From Dechloromonas sp. HYN0024 (GTDB lineage: Bacteria; Pseudomonadota; Gammaproteobacteria; Burkholderiales; Rhodocyclaceae), in contig NZ_CP031842.1 in the NCBI RefSeq assembly GCF_003441615.1, positions 2,173,501 through 2,237,500 of the forward strand: a stretch of DNA of 64,000 bases, read 5' to 3'. Position 1 is the stretch's first letter; each line of letters opens with the position of its first letter. This document shows, piece by piece, positions 32,835 to 44,529 of the stretch. The translations under genes and the position numbers were made by a program. The notes below the pieces were generated by a model. That model saw only the letters and a list, made by a program, of their open reading frames with translations. It ran no database searches and was not told the DNA's origin.

Positions 32835-34090
32835 TCACGGCTGAAGGAAATCCCGATACATGCCTGCGGCCCAGGCGACATCTTCTCCAGCCGGGTTAGG
32901 CTCGCGAATCTGTTTGACCTGCTGCATCAGGAAGCCATCAACACGCTGGCGATAGGTCGTTTCGATACGCATTTGTTCAAGCGGATCGACACTGCTAAGC
33001 ACATAGCAAACACTTTCCGGAAGTACAACCGGGACGCTCTTTCCGGTAACACGGACAGCAATCTGGCGGGCGACAATGGCCCCCATCCGGTTGGCGACAT
33101 GGCCAGTTTTCGGAAAGAGTCCAAAGAGTGGTGAAACGAGGCCGGCCGCATCGCCGATGATGAAGACCCGTTCATCTTCCGGACTACGAAAATCAAACCC
33201 GGCCTGTGCCCCCCAGCCAGTGGCCTGACCGCCTTCGTCGCGGCGGATCAGTCCGGCCTGCCAGAGCAGATCGGCCGCTTCCTGCGGCGGTGACAGCAGG
33301 GCTTCGTCGAAACGGATCTCGTCGATATCGGTACTCACCGTTTTGCGTGCGACATCGACCTGACGAACCTTGGCGTGGTCGAGGTAGGTGATCTGGTCCT
33401 TGAAACGCTCGAGCAAAATCGACTTGAAGGCCGGCATCACTGGATTAGGGTCGATGATCACCAGTTTGCCCCGAATATTCTGTGTCTTGAGCCACCAGGC
33501 AATCAGCATGGCCCGCTCGTAGGGCGCTGGTGGGCAGCGATAGGGGGCGGGCGGGATGGTCATCAGGAGGTCGCCGCCGGTGAATCCGGCGAGGCGCTTT
33601 TTGAGCAGCGGGAGATCGGCGGCATTGAGCATGGCGCCCGAATGACGCTGGCGCAGTTCCGCCACGGCCAGGGGATCGGTGAGTTGCCAGGCAGCGAAGT
33701 TCTCGCGAATGCCGGGAGAGAGAATCAGCCAGTCATAGGGCAAGCGGTCGGTTGCCGTCGTCACCACGCGTTGCGCCCGATCAATGGCCTCGACGCTGGC
33801 CTGCACGAAACGATAGCCCCATGTCTGGGCAAGCCTGGCGTAGTCATGGCGAACGAGGTTGCCAGCGGCAGGGTCGACCAGCCAGCGGTTGCTCAGGGCA
33901 AATGAGGTAAAGGCTGGTTGCCGGTCAACAAGAACAACGTCGAGTTCCGGCGCCAGTCGGCGCAGATGGCTGGCAGCCGACAAGCCCCCCCAGCCGCCGC
34001 CGATAATGACCACCCGCTCCCCGGCCGCCGACAGAGGACGAAACAGCGGCAACAAACCGGCCGCAAGCAAAAACTGGCGGCGCCCGGCTT

Positions 34091-34094
<4 letters not shown>
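32835..34094 (-). CDS. Tat-exported FccB-like FAD flavoprotein (sulfide dehydrogenase family)
   Basis: The 419-residue protein begins MKAGRRQFLLAAGLLPL, a twin-arginine signal. A dinucleotide fold follows (VVIIGGGWGGLSAASHLRRL). It resembles the flavoprotein subunit of flavocytochrome c sulfide dehydrogenase: YRCPPAPYERAMLIAWWLK has one redox Cys, SVCYVLSSVDP the other, and the second FAD motif is FIIGDAAGL. No cytochrome subunit gene is adjacent. It overlaps the permease gene by ATGA, so it is the last gene of an efflux operon, an odd pairing. Substrate is not shown. Confidence 0.83.
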
Positions 34095-35304
<1,210 letters not shown>

Positions 35305-35311
<7 letters not shown>

Positions 35312-36012
35312 GATGTGGCCTCCACGGCCGTCTTCACATCGCTGACAATCTCGCCATCGAGGAATTTGACCTGCCGCTTGGCGTGCGCCGCGATATCCGG
35401 TTCGTGCGTGACAAGCACAATGGTGATTCCCTCGGCGTTGAGTTCGCCGAACAGACGCATGATGTCCTCGCTGGTATGGCTGTCGAGATTGCCGGTCGGT
35501 TCGTCAGCAAGGATCAGGCGCGGGGCATTGACTAGCGCCCGGGCAATCGCCACACGCTGCTGCTGACCGCCGGAAATGCGACTGGGCAGCGACTCGGCAT
35601 ACTGACTGAGTCCGACCTTGCCAAGCAACTCACGCGCCTTGGCCTGCCGGGTTTCCTTGTCGATGCCGGCATAGACCAGCGGCAGCGCGACATTGTCCTG
35701 CAGGCTCATGCGCGGCAGCAGGTTGAAGCCCTGAAAAACGAAACCGAGCGTCCGGTTGCGCAGGATGGCCAGGGCATCCTTGTCCATGTGGGCAACGTTT
35801 TGACCGGCCAGGAAGAAATCCCCCATGGTCGGTGTATCGAGGCAGCCGAGCAGGTTCATGAAGGTGGACTTGCCGGAACCGGAAGGCCCCATGATGGCAA
35901 TGAACTCACCCTCGTGAACGTCAAGATTGACGCCCTTCAGCGCCGGGAAAAGCCCGGCCGCCGTTTCGTAGGATTTGCCCAGGCCGACGACCCGGATGAC
36001 TGACTCAGCCAT
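35305..36012 (-). CDS. MacB-type ABC transporter ATPase
   Basis: The 235-residue ATPase has Walker A GPSGSGKST, signature ISGGQQQRVAIARAL, Walker B LILADEPTGNLD and the H-loop VTHEPD. It belongs to the LolD/MacB class. In E. coli MacB this domain is fused to the permease; here it is separate. Its ATG overlaps the adaptor stop by one base. Confidence 0.94.
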
Positions 36013-37244
36013 TAGAACATCCGCATACCGACCGACGACGGCTTACCGGCCGTGCCATTGGTGTTCTCACCGGTGATGATGCGGTCACCCTCCTTCAGTT
36101 CGCCACCCACAATTTCGGTATTGCGATTGTCGGTAATGCCGAGCTGAACATTGACTGCCTTGATTTCCTCATCGACCAGCACATAGACCGTACCACTCTG
36201 ACCATCACGCTTCTTGCCCTTACCCGGACCGCCTTTGGCGCCGCCCCCCTCAGCGGGGCCAACCTTACCCGGCGCTGCGGCTGGCGCTGCTTGGCCAGTT
36301 TCCGGCTTTTTCGCCCCGCCATCGGCCGGCTTGAAGCGCAAGGCGGCATTCGGCACCAGCAGCGCCCCTTCGCGCTTCTGAACACCGATATTGACGTAGG
36401 CCGTCATGCCCGGCAGCAGGGTCAGGTCGGGGTTATCGACGCGGATACGGACGTTGTAGGTCACGACATTCTGCTGATTGGTCGGATTGAGGCGAATCTG
36501 CTGCACCTCGCCGTTAAAACTCCGGTTGGGAAAGGCATCGACGGTAAAACGAACCGGGAAACCTTCCTTGATGCTGCCGATGTCGGCCTCGGCAAAACTG
36601 GTGTCGATGGCCATCTTGGAGAGATCCTGGGCAATCTGGATGAGCACCGGGGTCTGGAAACTGGCCGCCACCGTCTGGCCGATATCGACCAGACGGGCCA
36701 CAACGACGCCCGACACCGGCGAGGTGATGACTGAATACGACAGATTGACCGCATCCTTGTCGGCCGCCGCCTTGGCCTGAATGAGCTGGGCCTGCGCCGA
36801 CTTGAGATTCTGCGAGGCAACATCGTAATCCTGGCGGGAGATGTACTCCTGAGCCAGCAAGGACTTCATCCGGGCTTCGTTGGCTTTGGCCAGATCGAGG
36901 GCTGACTGCTGATTGACCACGTTGGCCTGACTCTGGCGGACGATGGTCTGCAACAGGGACTGATCGAGTTCGACCAGCTTCTGTCCGGCCTTCACCTTAT
37001 CGTTGAAATCAACATAGAGCTTTTTCACGGTGCCCGAGACCTGGGTACCGACATTGACCAGAACCAGCGGATTCAGCGTGCCGTTGGCCGATACCGTCTG
37101 CGTTACGTCGCCCAGCTGGACATTGGCCAGCTTGTAGCGTTTTTCCGGATTCTGTGCCTCGCGCTGCTTGGCATACCAGATGCCGCCACCGATCAGACCG
37201 GCGACCACGGCAACCCCGATCAAAATCTTGCTGATAGATTTCAT
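36012..37244 (-). CDS. macA: MacA-like periplasmic adaptor
   Basis: The 410-residue adaptor has an N-terminal membrane anchor (KILIGVAVVAGLIGGGIWYA), lipoyl halves (LVLVNVGTQVSGTVKKLYVD, VISPVSGVVVARLVDIGQTV-like) and a long coiled hairpin at about 85-165 rich in Ala and Gln. A barrel and a proximal domain follow, with an unusual Gly/Pro/Lys insert near 310-345 (KPETGQAAPAAAPGKVGPAE). It links the MacB transporter to the TolC-like channel. ATGA overlap with the tolC-like gene. Confidence 0.92.
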   Translation of the reverse strand: MKSISKILIGVAVVAGLIGGGIWYAKQREAQNPEKRYKLANVQLGDVTQTVSANGTLNPLVLVNVGTQVSGTVKKLYVDFNDKVKAGQKLVELDQSLLQTIVRQSQANVVNQQSALDLAKANEARMKSLLAQEYISRQDYDVASQNLKSAQAQLIQAKAAADKDAVNLSYSVITSPVSGVVVARLVDIGQTVAASFQTPVLIQIAQDLSKMAIDTSFAEADIGSIKEGFPVRFTVDAFPNRSFNGEVQQIRLNPTNQQNVVTYNVRIRVDNPDLTLLPGMTAYVNIGVQKREGALLVPNAALRFKPADGGAKKPETGQAAPAAAPGKVGPAEGGGAKGGPGKGKKRDGQSGTVYVLVDEEIKAVNVQLGITDNRNTEIVGGELKEGDRIITGENTNGTAGKPSSVGMRMF

Positions 37245-38632
37245 TGTCTTCCTTCCGCCACTGGTTGCAGCAGCGTGTAATCGAGCGCGCCCATGGCCTG
37301 GGCCAGCGTGGCGCGATAAACATTCCAGTCAAGTTGCGCCTGAATGCGCTGCAGACGGGCACTGGCCAGTGCACTCTGCGCCGACAGCAAGTCCAGCACG
37401 GTACCGACACCGGCCTTGTAACGGCCCAGCGCCACCCGCTCTGACTGTTCGGCGCTGGCCACCAGATCGGCCGTCGTCTTGAGGCTTTGCGTCGCCGTCG
37501 TAAGGCTCTGGTAGGCCCGCCAGACATCAAGGGCAACCTGGTTCCTGATCCGGTCACGTTGTGCGGCGCGGACATCGACCTGGGCCGCCGCCGAACGCAC
37601 ACGATACGTCGTATCAAAGCCGGCAAAGATCGGCACATTCAGGGTCAGTCCGATGCTACCGCCCTGCGTCACGACACCGGCGGTGTTCTGCCAGGTCGGC
37701 CCGGCGGCCAGCGAAATGCTTGGCCGCCCCTGAGTTCGGGCGATATCGACCGAGGCCTCGGCTGCCTTGAGCTGCGCCTCGGCTGCCCGCAGGTCGGGCC
37801 GCCGGGCCTGTGCCTCGGCAATCAGGGCATCGATTTCCTTCTGGAAGGCCAATTCACCCGACAAAACCGGCAATTCGGCCAGTACCACCGTTTGGTGCGC
37901 CGCGAAGCCCAAGGCGTTGGCCAGCGCGCCCAAGGCATTGCGCGCCTCGCCTTCGGCCCGGATACGATTCAAAGTCGCCTGCGAAAATGCCGTCTGGGCT
38001 TGCAGACGATCGGCCGGCGTAGCGACACCAACACCATAGCGGGCGTCGGCCGCCTGATAGCTTTCGCGGGCCGAACGCTCGGCCTCGCTGGTCGAAACAA
38101 CGGCCGCCTGCGCCGCCAGAGCAGCGTAATAGCCTTGCAGCGCAGCGAGGAACAGCGTCTGGACCATGGCATCCTGGGATGCAGCGGCAGCGGCCAGCAG
38201 TTGTTGCGCATTATCGACATTGGCCGAACGCCGGCCGAAATCGACGAGCAGCCAGGACAGCGTCAAGGCTGCGGCACGCCGGTTGTAAGCGCCGCCATCG
38301 TCATACTGGAAACGCGTCGCACTGGCGCTGCCATCCAGACTCGGCAACCAGCCGGCGCGGGCGACGCCGACCAATGCCGCCTGCGCCCGCGCCGCCGCCC
38401 ACACTTCGCGCGTCTGCGGGTGGTTGCACAGAGCTAGGTCGACCGCATCAAGCGGCGTCAGTGCCGTGACCGGCATGGCCGTCGCACAAGGGGCTTCGCC
38501 AACCCGTGCCGCCAGTTTTAGCGACACCTTGAGCGGCGCCATGGCATCAGTACCAAAGGGATCGTCAACACCGCCCGCCCATGCTGGCATGGCGGCAGCA
38601 GTCAACAGGAAAAAAGCAGGTAAAAATCGCAT
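37241..38632 (-). CDS. TolC-family outer-membrane channel
   Basis: The start at 38632 (MRFLPAFFLLTAAAMPAWA) gives a proper signal peptide; a start at 38665 would put eleven charged residues before it. The 463-residue protein has two OEP repeats (ALCNHPQTREVWAAARAQAA, RRPDLRAAEAQLKAAEASVD). It is the first gene of the five-gene leftward operon tolC-macA-ATPase-permease-flavoprotein. Confidence 0.91.
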   Translation of the reverse strand: MRFLPAFFLLTAAAMPAWAGGVDDPFGTDAMAPLKVSLKLAARVGEAPCATAMPVTALTPLDAVDLALCNHPQTREVWAAARAQAALVGVARAGWLPSLDGSASATRFQYDDGGAYNRRAAALTLSWLLVDFGRRSANVDNAQQLLAAAAASQDAMVQTLFLAALQGYYAALAAQAAVVSTSEAERSARESYQAADARYGVGVATPADRLQAQTAFSQATLNRIRAEGEARNALGALANALGFAAHQTVVLAELPVLSGELAFQKEIDALIAEAQARRPDLRAAEAQLKAAEASVDIARTQGRPSISLAAGPTWQNTAGVVTQGGSIGLTLNVPIFAGFDTTYRVRSAAAQVDVRAAQRDRIRNQVALDVWRAYQSLTTATQSLKTTADLVASAEQSERVALGRYKAGVGTVLDLLSAQSALASARLQRIQAQLDWNVYRATLAQAMGALDYTLLQPVAEGRQ

Positions 38633-38805
38633 GGGCGCAAGTTTAGCCTTATCGGCGAATTCCAACCGTTACAGTTTGTTTCCGCACACAAGGCACGCTG
38701 AAGCAAGCTACCGGCATGGACGACCTGAAACAGGAATGGTGATTATCGGCGCGCCGTCCTCAAACGACGTTGATACCGATCAATGCTGATTCGACCGGCC
38801 GGCCA

Positions 38806-39300
38806 TCACTCCCCGCGCAGCGCAGCGCGCAGGGCATCCGATTCGAGCACCTGGGTATCGACCCCATTGAGCCGACTGACGACGATTTCCTCAACCGCCG
38901 GCCCCTCCAACGGTTCCGCCGCGTGCTCGCCCTGCGAGGCGTGCCCATCGCGAAAGGCGATCCACTGGGCGACGGTAATTTCCTGCGCGGTCAGGCCGGT
39001 TTCAACCCCTTCGGGAAGCACCAGGCCCAGTTCAATCAGCAGACGAACAATCTCCTTACGCCCACCACGGATAGCCATCTTCAGGGGTGAGGTGGTGATC
39101 GTATTGTCCGGCACATTGACGGCGAAGCCCCGGTCGAACAAGGCTTTGACGATATCCGCATGACCGAGAAAACAAGCCATGCCCATGGCCAGTTCGGCCA
39201 GCCCGGCAGACCCCAGCGCCGGATCGGAGCCAAGCGCCGTACGCACGCCGTCCAGATTACCGGTTCGAATAGCTTTTAGAAGGTCGGGATGCTCGGTCAT
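38806..39300 (-). CDS. Ankyrin-repeat protein, paralogue of 10097-10663
   Basis: The 164-residue cytosolic protein has two to three ankyrin units (ELAMGMACFLGHADIVKALFDRG, KMAIRGGRKEIVRLLIEL) followed by VLPEGVETG and an acidic tail. The gene at 10097 has the same order, including a VPEGV phrase right after the repeats. No signal peptide. It is divergent from pyrD. Function unknown. Confidence 0.78.
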   Translation of the reverse strand: MTEHPDLLKAIRTGNLDGVRTALGSDPALGSAGLAELAMGMACFLGHADIVKALFDRGFAVNVPDNTITTSPLKMAIRGGRKEIVRLLIELGLVLPEGVETGLTAQEITVAQWIAFRDGHASQGEHAAEPLEGPAVEEIVVSRLNGVDTQVLESDALRAALRGE

Positions 39301-39469
39301 CGCTTCACAGGAAATAACAAAAACAGATACTCAATATTAGCCACTTGTCCGGCACTTGTCTGTACACCATATTGCCTATCGGCAAAATGGCTGCCACAGC
39401 AGGCATCCCAGCGTTTATACGGACATTTGGCTAAAACGCATGCTGCAATGCGGTAAAATGTCGCCCACT

Positions 39470-40510
39470 ATGCTCTATCCACTCATTCGCAAATTTTTCT
39501 TCGCCCTTGATGCCGAAACAGCCCACGGAATGGGCATGAACGGCATTGACTTCCTCAATGCCGCCGGCTTTTCCTGCCTGCTTGCCAAACCGGTGACCGC
39601 CTGCCCGGTCGACGTCATGGGCCTCCGCTTCCCGAATCCCGTTGGCCTGGCTGCCGGTCTCGACAAGAACGGCGACCATATCGACGCGCTGGCCAAGCTG
39701 GGCTTCGGCTTCATTGAAATCGGCACGATCACGCCCCGTCCGCAGGATGGCAACCCGAAGCCGCGCTTGTTCCGCATCCCGGAAGCACAGGGCATCATCA
39801 ACCGGATGGGCTTCAACAACGCCGGCGTCGACGCGCTCTTGGATAACGTCCGCCGCGCGGAGTTCCCAAAGAAGGGTGGCATTCTCGGTATCAACATCGG
39901 CAAGAATGCAACGACGCCGATCGACAAGGCTGCGGACGACTACCTGATCTGTCTCGACAAGGTGTACAAAGACGCCAGCTACGTGACGGTAAACATTTCC
40001 TCGCCGAACACCAAGAACCTGCGCGAACTGCAGAAGGACGAGGCGCTCGACGACCTGCTGGCACAACTCAAGGCCCGCCAGTTGCAACTAACCGAACAGC
40101 ACGGCAAATATGTGCCGATGGCCCTGAAGATCGCCCCCGATCTTGACGACGTCCAAATCACGGCGATTGCCGACGCACTGCGTCGCCACCGTTTCGATGG
40201 CGTCATCGCCACCAACACCACACTGTCACGCGACGGCGTCGAAGGCATGCCCAATGGTGACGAAACGGGCGGCCTGTCGGGCAAGCCTGTTTTCGAAAAG
40301 TCGACCGCCGTACAGAAAAAGCTGTCGATTGCCCTGGCTGGCGAACTGCCGATCATCGGCGTCGGCGGCATCATGGGTGGTGAAGACGCAGCCGAAAAAA
40401 TCCGCGCCGGCGCAAGCCTGGTGCAGTTCTACAGCGGTTTCATCTACCGCGGCCCCGAACTGGTGGCCGAAGTGGCGGAAACCCTCGCCCATGTCCTGCG
40501 GAAATCCTGA
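39470..40510 (+). CDS. pyrD: Dihydroorotate dehydrogenase (quinone), class 2
   Basis: The start at 39470 ([19 protein letters not shown]) gives the membrane-associating helix typical of class 2 enzymes. The open frame reaches back to 39356 but those residues are not conserved. The 346-residue protein has [31 protein letters not shown], the Ser base in [16 protein letters not shown], and FMN-binding [19 protein letters not shown]. It oxidises dihydroorotate using membrane quinone in pyrimidine synthesis. Confidence 0.96.
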   Translation: MLYPLIRKFFFALDAETAHGMGMNGIDFLNAAGFSCLLAKPVTACPVDVMGLRFPNPVGLAAGLDKNGDHIDALAKLGFGFIEIGTITPRPQDGNPKPRLFRIPEAQGIINRMGFNNAGVDALLDNVRRAEFPKKGGILGINIGKNATTPIDKAADDYLICLDKVYKDASYVTVNISSPNTKNLRELQKDEALDDLLAQLKARQLQLTEQHGKYVPMALKIAPDLDDVQITAIADALRRHRFDGVIATNTTLSRDGVEGMPNGDETGGLSGKPVFEKSTAVQKKLSIALAGELPIIGVGGIMGGEDAAEKIRAGASLVQFYSGFIYRGPELVAEVAETLAHVLRKS

Positions 40511-40532
40511 TAAAGCCATAAGCAGCGCACGG

Positions 40533-40561
40533 TTGTTTGCACTGCAACAAAGCCCGATAAT
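40533..40561 (+). promoter_or_regulatory. Promoter of the rsx operon
   Basis: TTGTTT (40533-40538), a 17-base spacer and GATAAT (40556-40561) lie in the 75-base gap between pyrD and rsxA. This predicts transcription from about 40568, giving a short leader of some 18 bases before the rsxA ATG at 40586, with no clear ribosome site. Confidence 0.55.
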
Positions 40562-40585
40562 ACGCGCCTTAAGCTTGCCCAATTT

Positions 40586-41170
40586 ATGAGCCACTACTTA
40601 TTCATCCTCGTCGGCGCGGTCTTGGTCAACAATGTCGTGCTGGTGAAGATCCTCGGTCTTTGCCCCTTCATGGGCGTTTCCAAAAAACTGGAAACTGCCT
40701 ACGGCATGGGTGCCGCTACAACCTTCGTGCTGACCATGGCAACCGGTGCCAGTTACGTCATCGACCATTACCTGTTGATGCCGTTCGGTCTTGAATACCT
40801 GCGCACGCTGTCCTTTATCGTCACTATTGCGGCCATCGTCCAACTGACCGAAATGGTCATTGCCAAGACGTCGCCAACCCTGCAGCAGACACTGGGCATC
40901 TACCTGCCCCTGATCACCACCAATTGCGCCGTGCTCGGGGTGCCGCTGCTCAATATCTCTAACGGCTACAACTTCATCGATTCACTATTGTTTGGTGCAG
41001 GTAGTGCCTTCGGCTTCTCGCTGGTACTGATCCTCTTTGCCGGCATCCGCGAACGGATCGAAGGTGCCGACGTTCCCATCCATTTTCGCGGCGTCGCCAT
41101 TGCCATGGTCACCGCCGGTTTGATGGCACTGGCCTTCATGGGCTTTGCCGGCCTGGACAAGTACCAATAA
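40586..41170 (+). CDS. rsxA: Electron transport complex subunit RsxA/RnfA
   Basis: The 194-residue, six-helix membrane protein opens [20 protein letters not shown] and contains [20 protein letters not shown], followed by a conserved [14 protein letters not shown]. RsxA and RsxE form the membrane core pair of the Rnf/Rsx complex, which moves electrons between NADH and ferredoxin or a low-potential acceptor (SoxR reset or nitrogenase supply in proteobacteria) using the ion gradient. Its stop overlaps the rsxB ATG. Confidence 0.96.
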   Translation: MSHYLFILVGAVLVNNVVLVKILGLCPFMGVSKKLETAYGMGAATTFVLTMATGASYVIDHYLLMPFGLEYLRTLSFIVTIAAIVQLTEMVIAKTSPTLQQTLGIYLPLITTNCAVLGVPLLNISNGYNFIDSLLFGAGSAFGFSLVLILFAGIRERIEGADVPIHFRGVAIAMVTAGLMALAFMGFAGLDKYQ

Positions 41171-41747
41171 TGGAAATCGCCCTCGCTATCGCCATCATGG
41201 CACTGGGTGCTGTTGTCCTCGGTGCAGCCTTGGGTTTCGCCTCGATCAAGTTCAAGGTCGAAGGTGACCCGCTGGTCGAGAAAATAGAGGCCATCCTGCC
41301 CCAGACACAATGCGGCCAATGTAGCTTTCCCGGCTGCAAGCCCTACGCCGAGGCTATTGCCAAGGGCGAGGCCGACATTAACAAGTGCCCGCCCGGGGGT
41401 GCTGAAGGCGTACAGCGCCTGGCCGACCTGCTCGGTCGCGAAGTCAAGCCGCTCGATGCTGAAGAAAAGCCGAAATCGGTCGCCATCATTGACGAGAGCA
41501 TCTGTATCGGCTGCACCTTGTGCATCCAGTCCTGTCCGGTCGACGCTATCGTCGGCGCCGCCAAGCAGATGCACACCATCATCGGCCAGCAATGCACTGG
41601 CTGCGAACTCTGCTTGCCCCCTGCCCGGTCGAATGTATCCACATGCACGTGATTTCCGAAAATATCGACACCTGGAAATGGAAATTCCCGGTCGTTGAAA
41701 TCAAGCCCGATCTAGGCCAGGCCGCCCCGGTCAAAGAGGCAGCCTGA
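41170..41747 (+). pseudogene. rsxB: RsxB/RnfB ferredoxin subunit, frame broken by one missing base
   Basis: The frame from 41170 encodes the membrane anchor, the N-terminal Fe-S motif ([20 protein letters not shown]) and the first ferredoxin cluster [11 protein letters not shown]. It then reaches CTGCELC and goes out of frame at the C5 run 41617-41621, ending at 41652. The next frame continues correctly with [20 protein letters not shown] up to 41747, where the stop overlaps the rsxC ATG. Adding one base gives exactly 192 residues, the length of E. coli RsxB. As read, the fourth Cys of the second cluster is lost. Given the intact operon, a sequence error is likely. Confidence 0.9.
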
Positions 41748-43513
41748 TGCTGATGAATCTTTTCAAGTTCAAGGGTGGCGTCAAACCACCAACCAACAAG
41801 ACCCAATCGGTCGGCCTGCCGATTGCCCAGGCACCCTTGCCTTCGCGCCTCGTCGTGCCCTTGCACCAGAGTATCGGCGGCACTCCACGACCGGTCGTTC
41901 AGGCTGGAGACAAAGTTCTCAAAGGCCAGTTGATCGGTGAAGCCGACGGATGGATTTCCGCCGCCATTCACGCCCCGACTTCGGGCACCGTGCTCGACGT
42001 CGCCATGCAGATTCAGCCGCACCCGTCTGGTCTCGATGCCCTGTGCGTCATCATCGAACCGGATGGCCGGGATGAATGGATCGAACGCACGGTCGTCGAC
42101 TACCAGTCGATGCCCCCAGAAGCAGTCCGCGAGCGCCTGCAACAGGCCGGTGTGGTCGGACTCGGCGGCGCCGTATTCCCGACCCACGGCAAACTGACTG
42201 CCTCGAAGACAGTGCCGATGGAAGAAATGATCATCAACGGCGCCGAATGCGAGCCATTCATTACCTGCGACGATCTCCTAATGCGCGAGCGAGCCGAAGA
42301 AGTCGTGCGTGGTGCTGGCATCTTCCGTGATCTGCTGCAACCGAAGAAAGTGCTCATCGGCATCGAGGACAACAAGCCGGAAGCCGCTGCTGCCATGGCC
42401 GCGGCAGTCCAGGCACTGGGCGATGCCTTCCGTGAATTTGAAGTGGTCGTCGTGCCGACCCGCTACCCGGCAGGTGGTGCCAAGCAATTGATCCGTGTCC
42501 TGACTGGCAAGGAAGTCCCGGCCGCCAAGCGGTCGACCGACCTCGGTGTCCAGTGCTTCAACGTCGCCACCGCCTACACCGCCTGGCGCGCCATTGCCCA
42601 CGGTGAACCGGTCGTTTCACGGCTGGTCACCATCACCGGCAACGTCGAACATCCACGCAACTACGAAGTACTGATCGGCACCCCAATGGACGAGTTGCTC
42701 AAACTCGCCGGTCCGAAGCCCGACACTGACGGGATTGTCATGGGCGGCCCCATGATGGGCTTCCTGGTCCCCGCAACCAGCGTGCCTGTCGTCAAGGCGA
42801 CCAACTGCCTGATTGCCCATTCCGCAAAGATATTCCCACCCAAAGCGGCGGAAATGCCGTGCATTCGTTGTGGCGCCTGCGCCGAGTCCTGTCCGCACGA
42901 GCTCCAGCCGTTCGAGATGTACTGGTTCTCGCGCGCCAAGAATTTTGGCAAGACGCAGGAATATAAGATCTTCGACTGCATTGAATGTGGCTGCTGCTCC
43001 TTCGTTTGTCCTTCGCGCATCCCGCTTGTCCAGTATTTCCGCTTTGCCAAGAGCGAAATCTGGGCGCGCGAACGCGAAAAAAACGCCTCCGATGAGGCCA
43101 AGGCGCGTTTCGAATTCAAGCAATTGCGCGAAGAACGCGAAAAGTCCGAGAAGACCGAGAAACTAGCCAAGGCAGCCGCAGCTCAGGCCGCCAAGAAGGC
43201 TGCTGAAGCGGCTGCAGCGGCGGCCATGCCGGCCGAGGGCCAAACTTCCGAGAAAGCTGACTCCCCGGCTGCCATGCCGGTTTCGCCTTCGCCCGCGCAG
43301 GACAGGGAAAAGGAAACAAAGCGGGCCGCCATCGAAGCGGCCATGGCACGGGCCAAAGCCCAGCGCGAAGCGGTCCAGCCGAAAAACACCGAGCACTTGG
43401 CGCCCGATCAACAAAAAGCTGCCGATGACATCGAGGCCCGCCGTGTTGCCGCTCACCTCATTGATGGCGAACCTGCTGCAGCGCCAGAACCAGCCAGCGA
43501 GAAACCCGAGTGA
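41747..43513 (+). CDS. rsxC: Electron transport complex subunit RsxC/RnfC
   Basis: The 588-residue protein starts with a lipoyl-like domain (PLHQSIGGTPRPVVQAGDKV). It then has the NADH/FMN domain loop GVVGLGGAVFPTHGKL and an SLBB-like region. Two [4Fe-4S] motifs follow, CIRCGACAESCPHELQP and CIECGCCSFVCPSRIPLV. The last about 140 residues are a charged Ala/Lys/Glu helix of variable length in the family. RsxC is the peripheral NADH-oxidising subunit. TGATG overlaps join it to rsxB and rsxD. Confidence 0.95.
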   Translation: MLMNLFKFKGGVKPPTNKTQSVGLPIAQAPLPSRLVVPLHQSIGGTPRPVVQAGDKVLKGQLIGEADGWISAAIHAPTSGTVLDVAMQIQPHPSGLDALCVIIEPDGRDEWIERTVVDYQSMPPEAVRERLQQAGVVGLGGAVFPTHGKLTASKTVPMEEMIINGAECEPFITCDDLLMRERAEEVVRGAGIFRDLLQPKKVLIGIEDNKPEAAAAMAAAVQALGDAFREFEVVVVPTRYPAGGAKQLIRVLTGKEVPAAKRSTDLGVQCFNVATAYTAWRAIAHGEPVVSRLVTITGNVEHPRNYEVLIGTPMDELLKLAGPKPDTDGIVMGGPMMGFLVPATSVPVVKATNCLIAHSAKIFPPKAAEMPCIRCGACAESCPHELQPFEMYWFSRAKNFGKTQEYKIFDCIECGCCSFVCPSRIPLVQYFRFAKSEIWAREREKNASDEAKARFEFKQLREEREKSEKTEKLAKAAAAQAAKKAAEAAAAAAMPAEGQTSEKADSPAAMPVSPSPAQDREKETKRAAIEAAMARAKAQREAVQPKNTEHLAPDQQKAADDIEARRVAAHLIDGEPAAAPEPASEKPE

Positions 43514-44529
43514 TGTTCGCCCCCGCCCCCTTTCTCCTCAAAGACGCCAGCGTCACCAAGGTCATGACGCAGGTGTGCATTGCCCTGGTGCCAGGCATTG
43601 CCGCCTATGCCTGGCTGGTCACCCCAGCCATCCTGATCCAACTGCTTATCGCCTCATTTGCGGCACTGCTTGCCGAAGCCTTCATGCTGCGTCTTCAGGG
43701 CAAGCCGCAGGCGATGTTCCTGACCGATGGTTCGGCCATCGTCACGGCCTGGCTGATCGCCTTGACCTTTCCGCCGCTAGCCCCGTGGTGGTTGGTTGTC
43801 ACCGGCACGCTCTTCGCGATCGTCATTGCCAAACAACTGTACGGCGGCCTCGGCCAGAACCCATTTAATCCGGCGATGATCGCATTCGCGGTGTGTATCG
43901 TCGCCTTCCCGGCGCTCATGTCACAATGGCCGGGAGTCGGCCTGACCGTCACGCTGCCTGACCAGATCAAGGTTATTTTCGGCCTGGCGCCACGCCTGGA
44001 TGCTTTGTCGGGCGCCACGCCGCTCGACGCCATGAAAACCGCACTGAAGCTGGCCGAGGGGGGCAGCAGCGTGACGCAACTGTTTGCCAACAGCGACATC
44101 TACGGCATTTTTGCCGGTCGCGGCTGGGAATGGGTCGCGGCCGGCTACCTGTTGGGCGGTCTGTGGATGTGGCAACGCCAGCTAATTTCCTGGCACGTAC
44201 CAGCGGCATTCATCGGTGCCATGGCGCTTCTCTCCGGTGGCCTCTGGCTGTACAACCCGGCTGAATTTGCCAACCCGCTATTCCATCTACTCTCGGGTGG
44301 CAGCATGCTGGGCGCCTTTTTCATTGCCACTGACCCTGTTTCCGGCTGTACGACACCGCGCGGCAAACTGATTTTCGGTGCCGGCGCAGGCCTGCTCGCC
44401 TATATTATTCGGGTCTTTGGCGGCTATCCGGATGGCGTCGCCTTTGCCGTCCTGCTGATGAACCTCAGCGCTCCGCTGATCGATCTGCTCACGCAGCCAC
44501 CGATCTTCGGCATGAAGGACAAGTCATGA
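43513..44529 (+). CDS. rsxD: Electron transport complex subunit RsxD/RnfD
   Basis: I choose the ATG at 43513, which overlaps the rsxC stop, over the GTG three bases earlier. The 338-residue, multi-helix protein has GLGQNPFNPAMIAFA and the flavinylation site in SGATPLDAMK, whose Thr should carry covalent FMN. It also has the DPVSGCTTPRGKLIFG stretch. It passes electrons across the membrane part of the complex. Confidence 0.95.
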   Translation: MFAPAPFLLKDASVTKVMTQVCIALVPGIAAYAWLVTPAILIQLLIASFAALLAEAFMLRLQGKPQAMFLTDGSAIVTAWLIALTFPPLAPWWLVVTGTLFAIVIAKQLYGGLGQNPFNPAMIAFAVCIVAFPALMSQWPGVGLTVTLPDQIKVIFGLAPRLDALSGATPLDAMKTALKLAEGGSSVTQLFANSDIYGIFAGRGWEWVAAGYLLGGLWMWQRQLISWHVPAAFIGAMALLSGGLWLYNPAEFANPLFHLLSGGSMLGAFFIATDPVSGCTTPRGKLIFGAGAGLLAYIIRVFGGYPDGVAFAVLLMNLSAPLIDLLTQPPIFGMKDKS

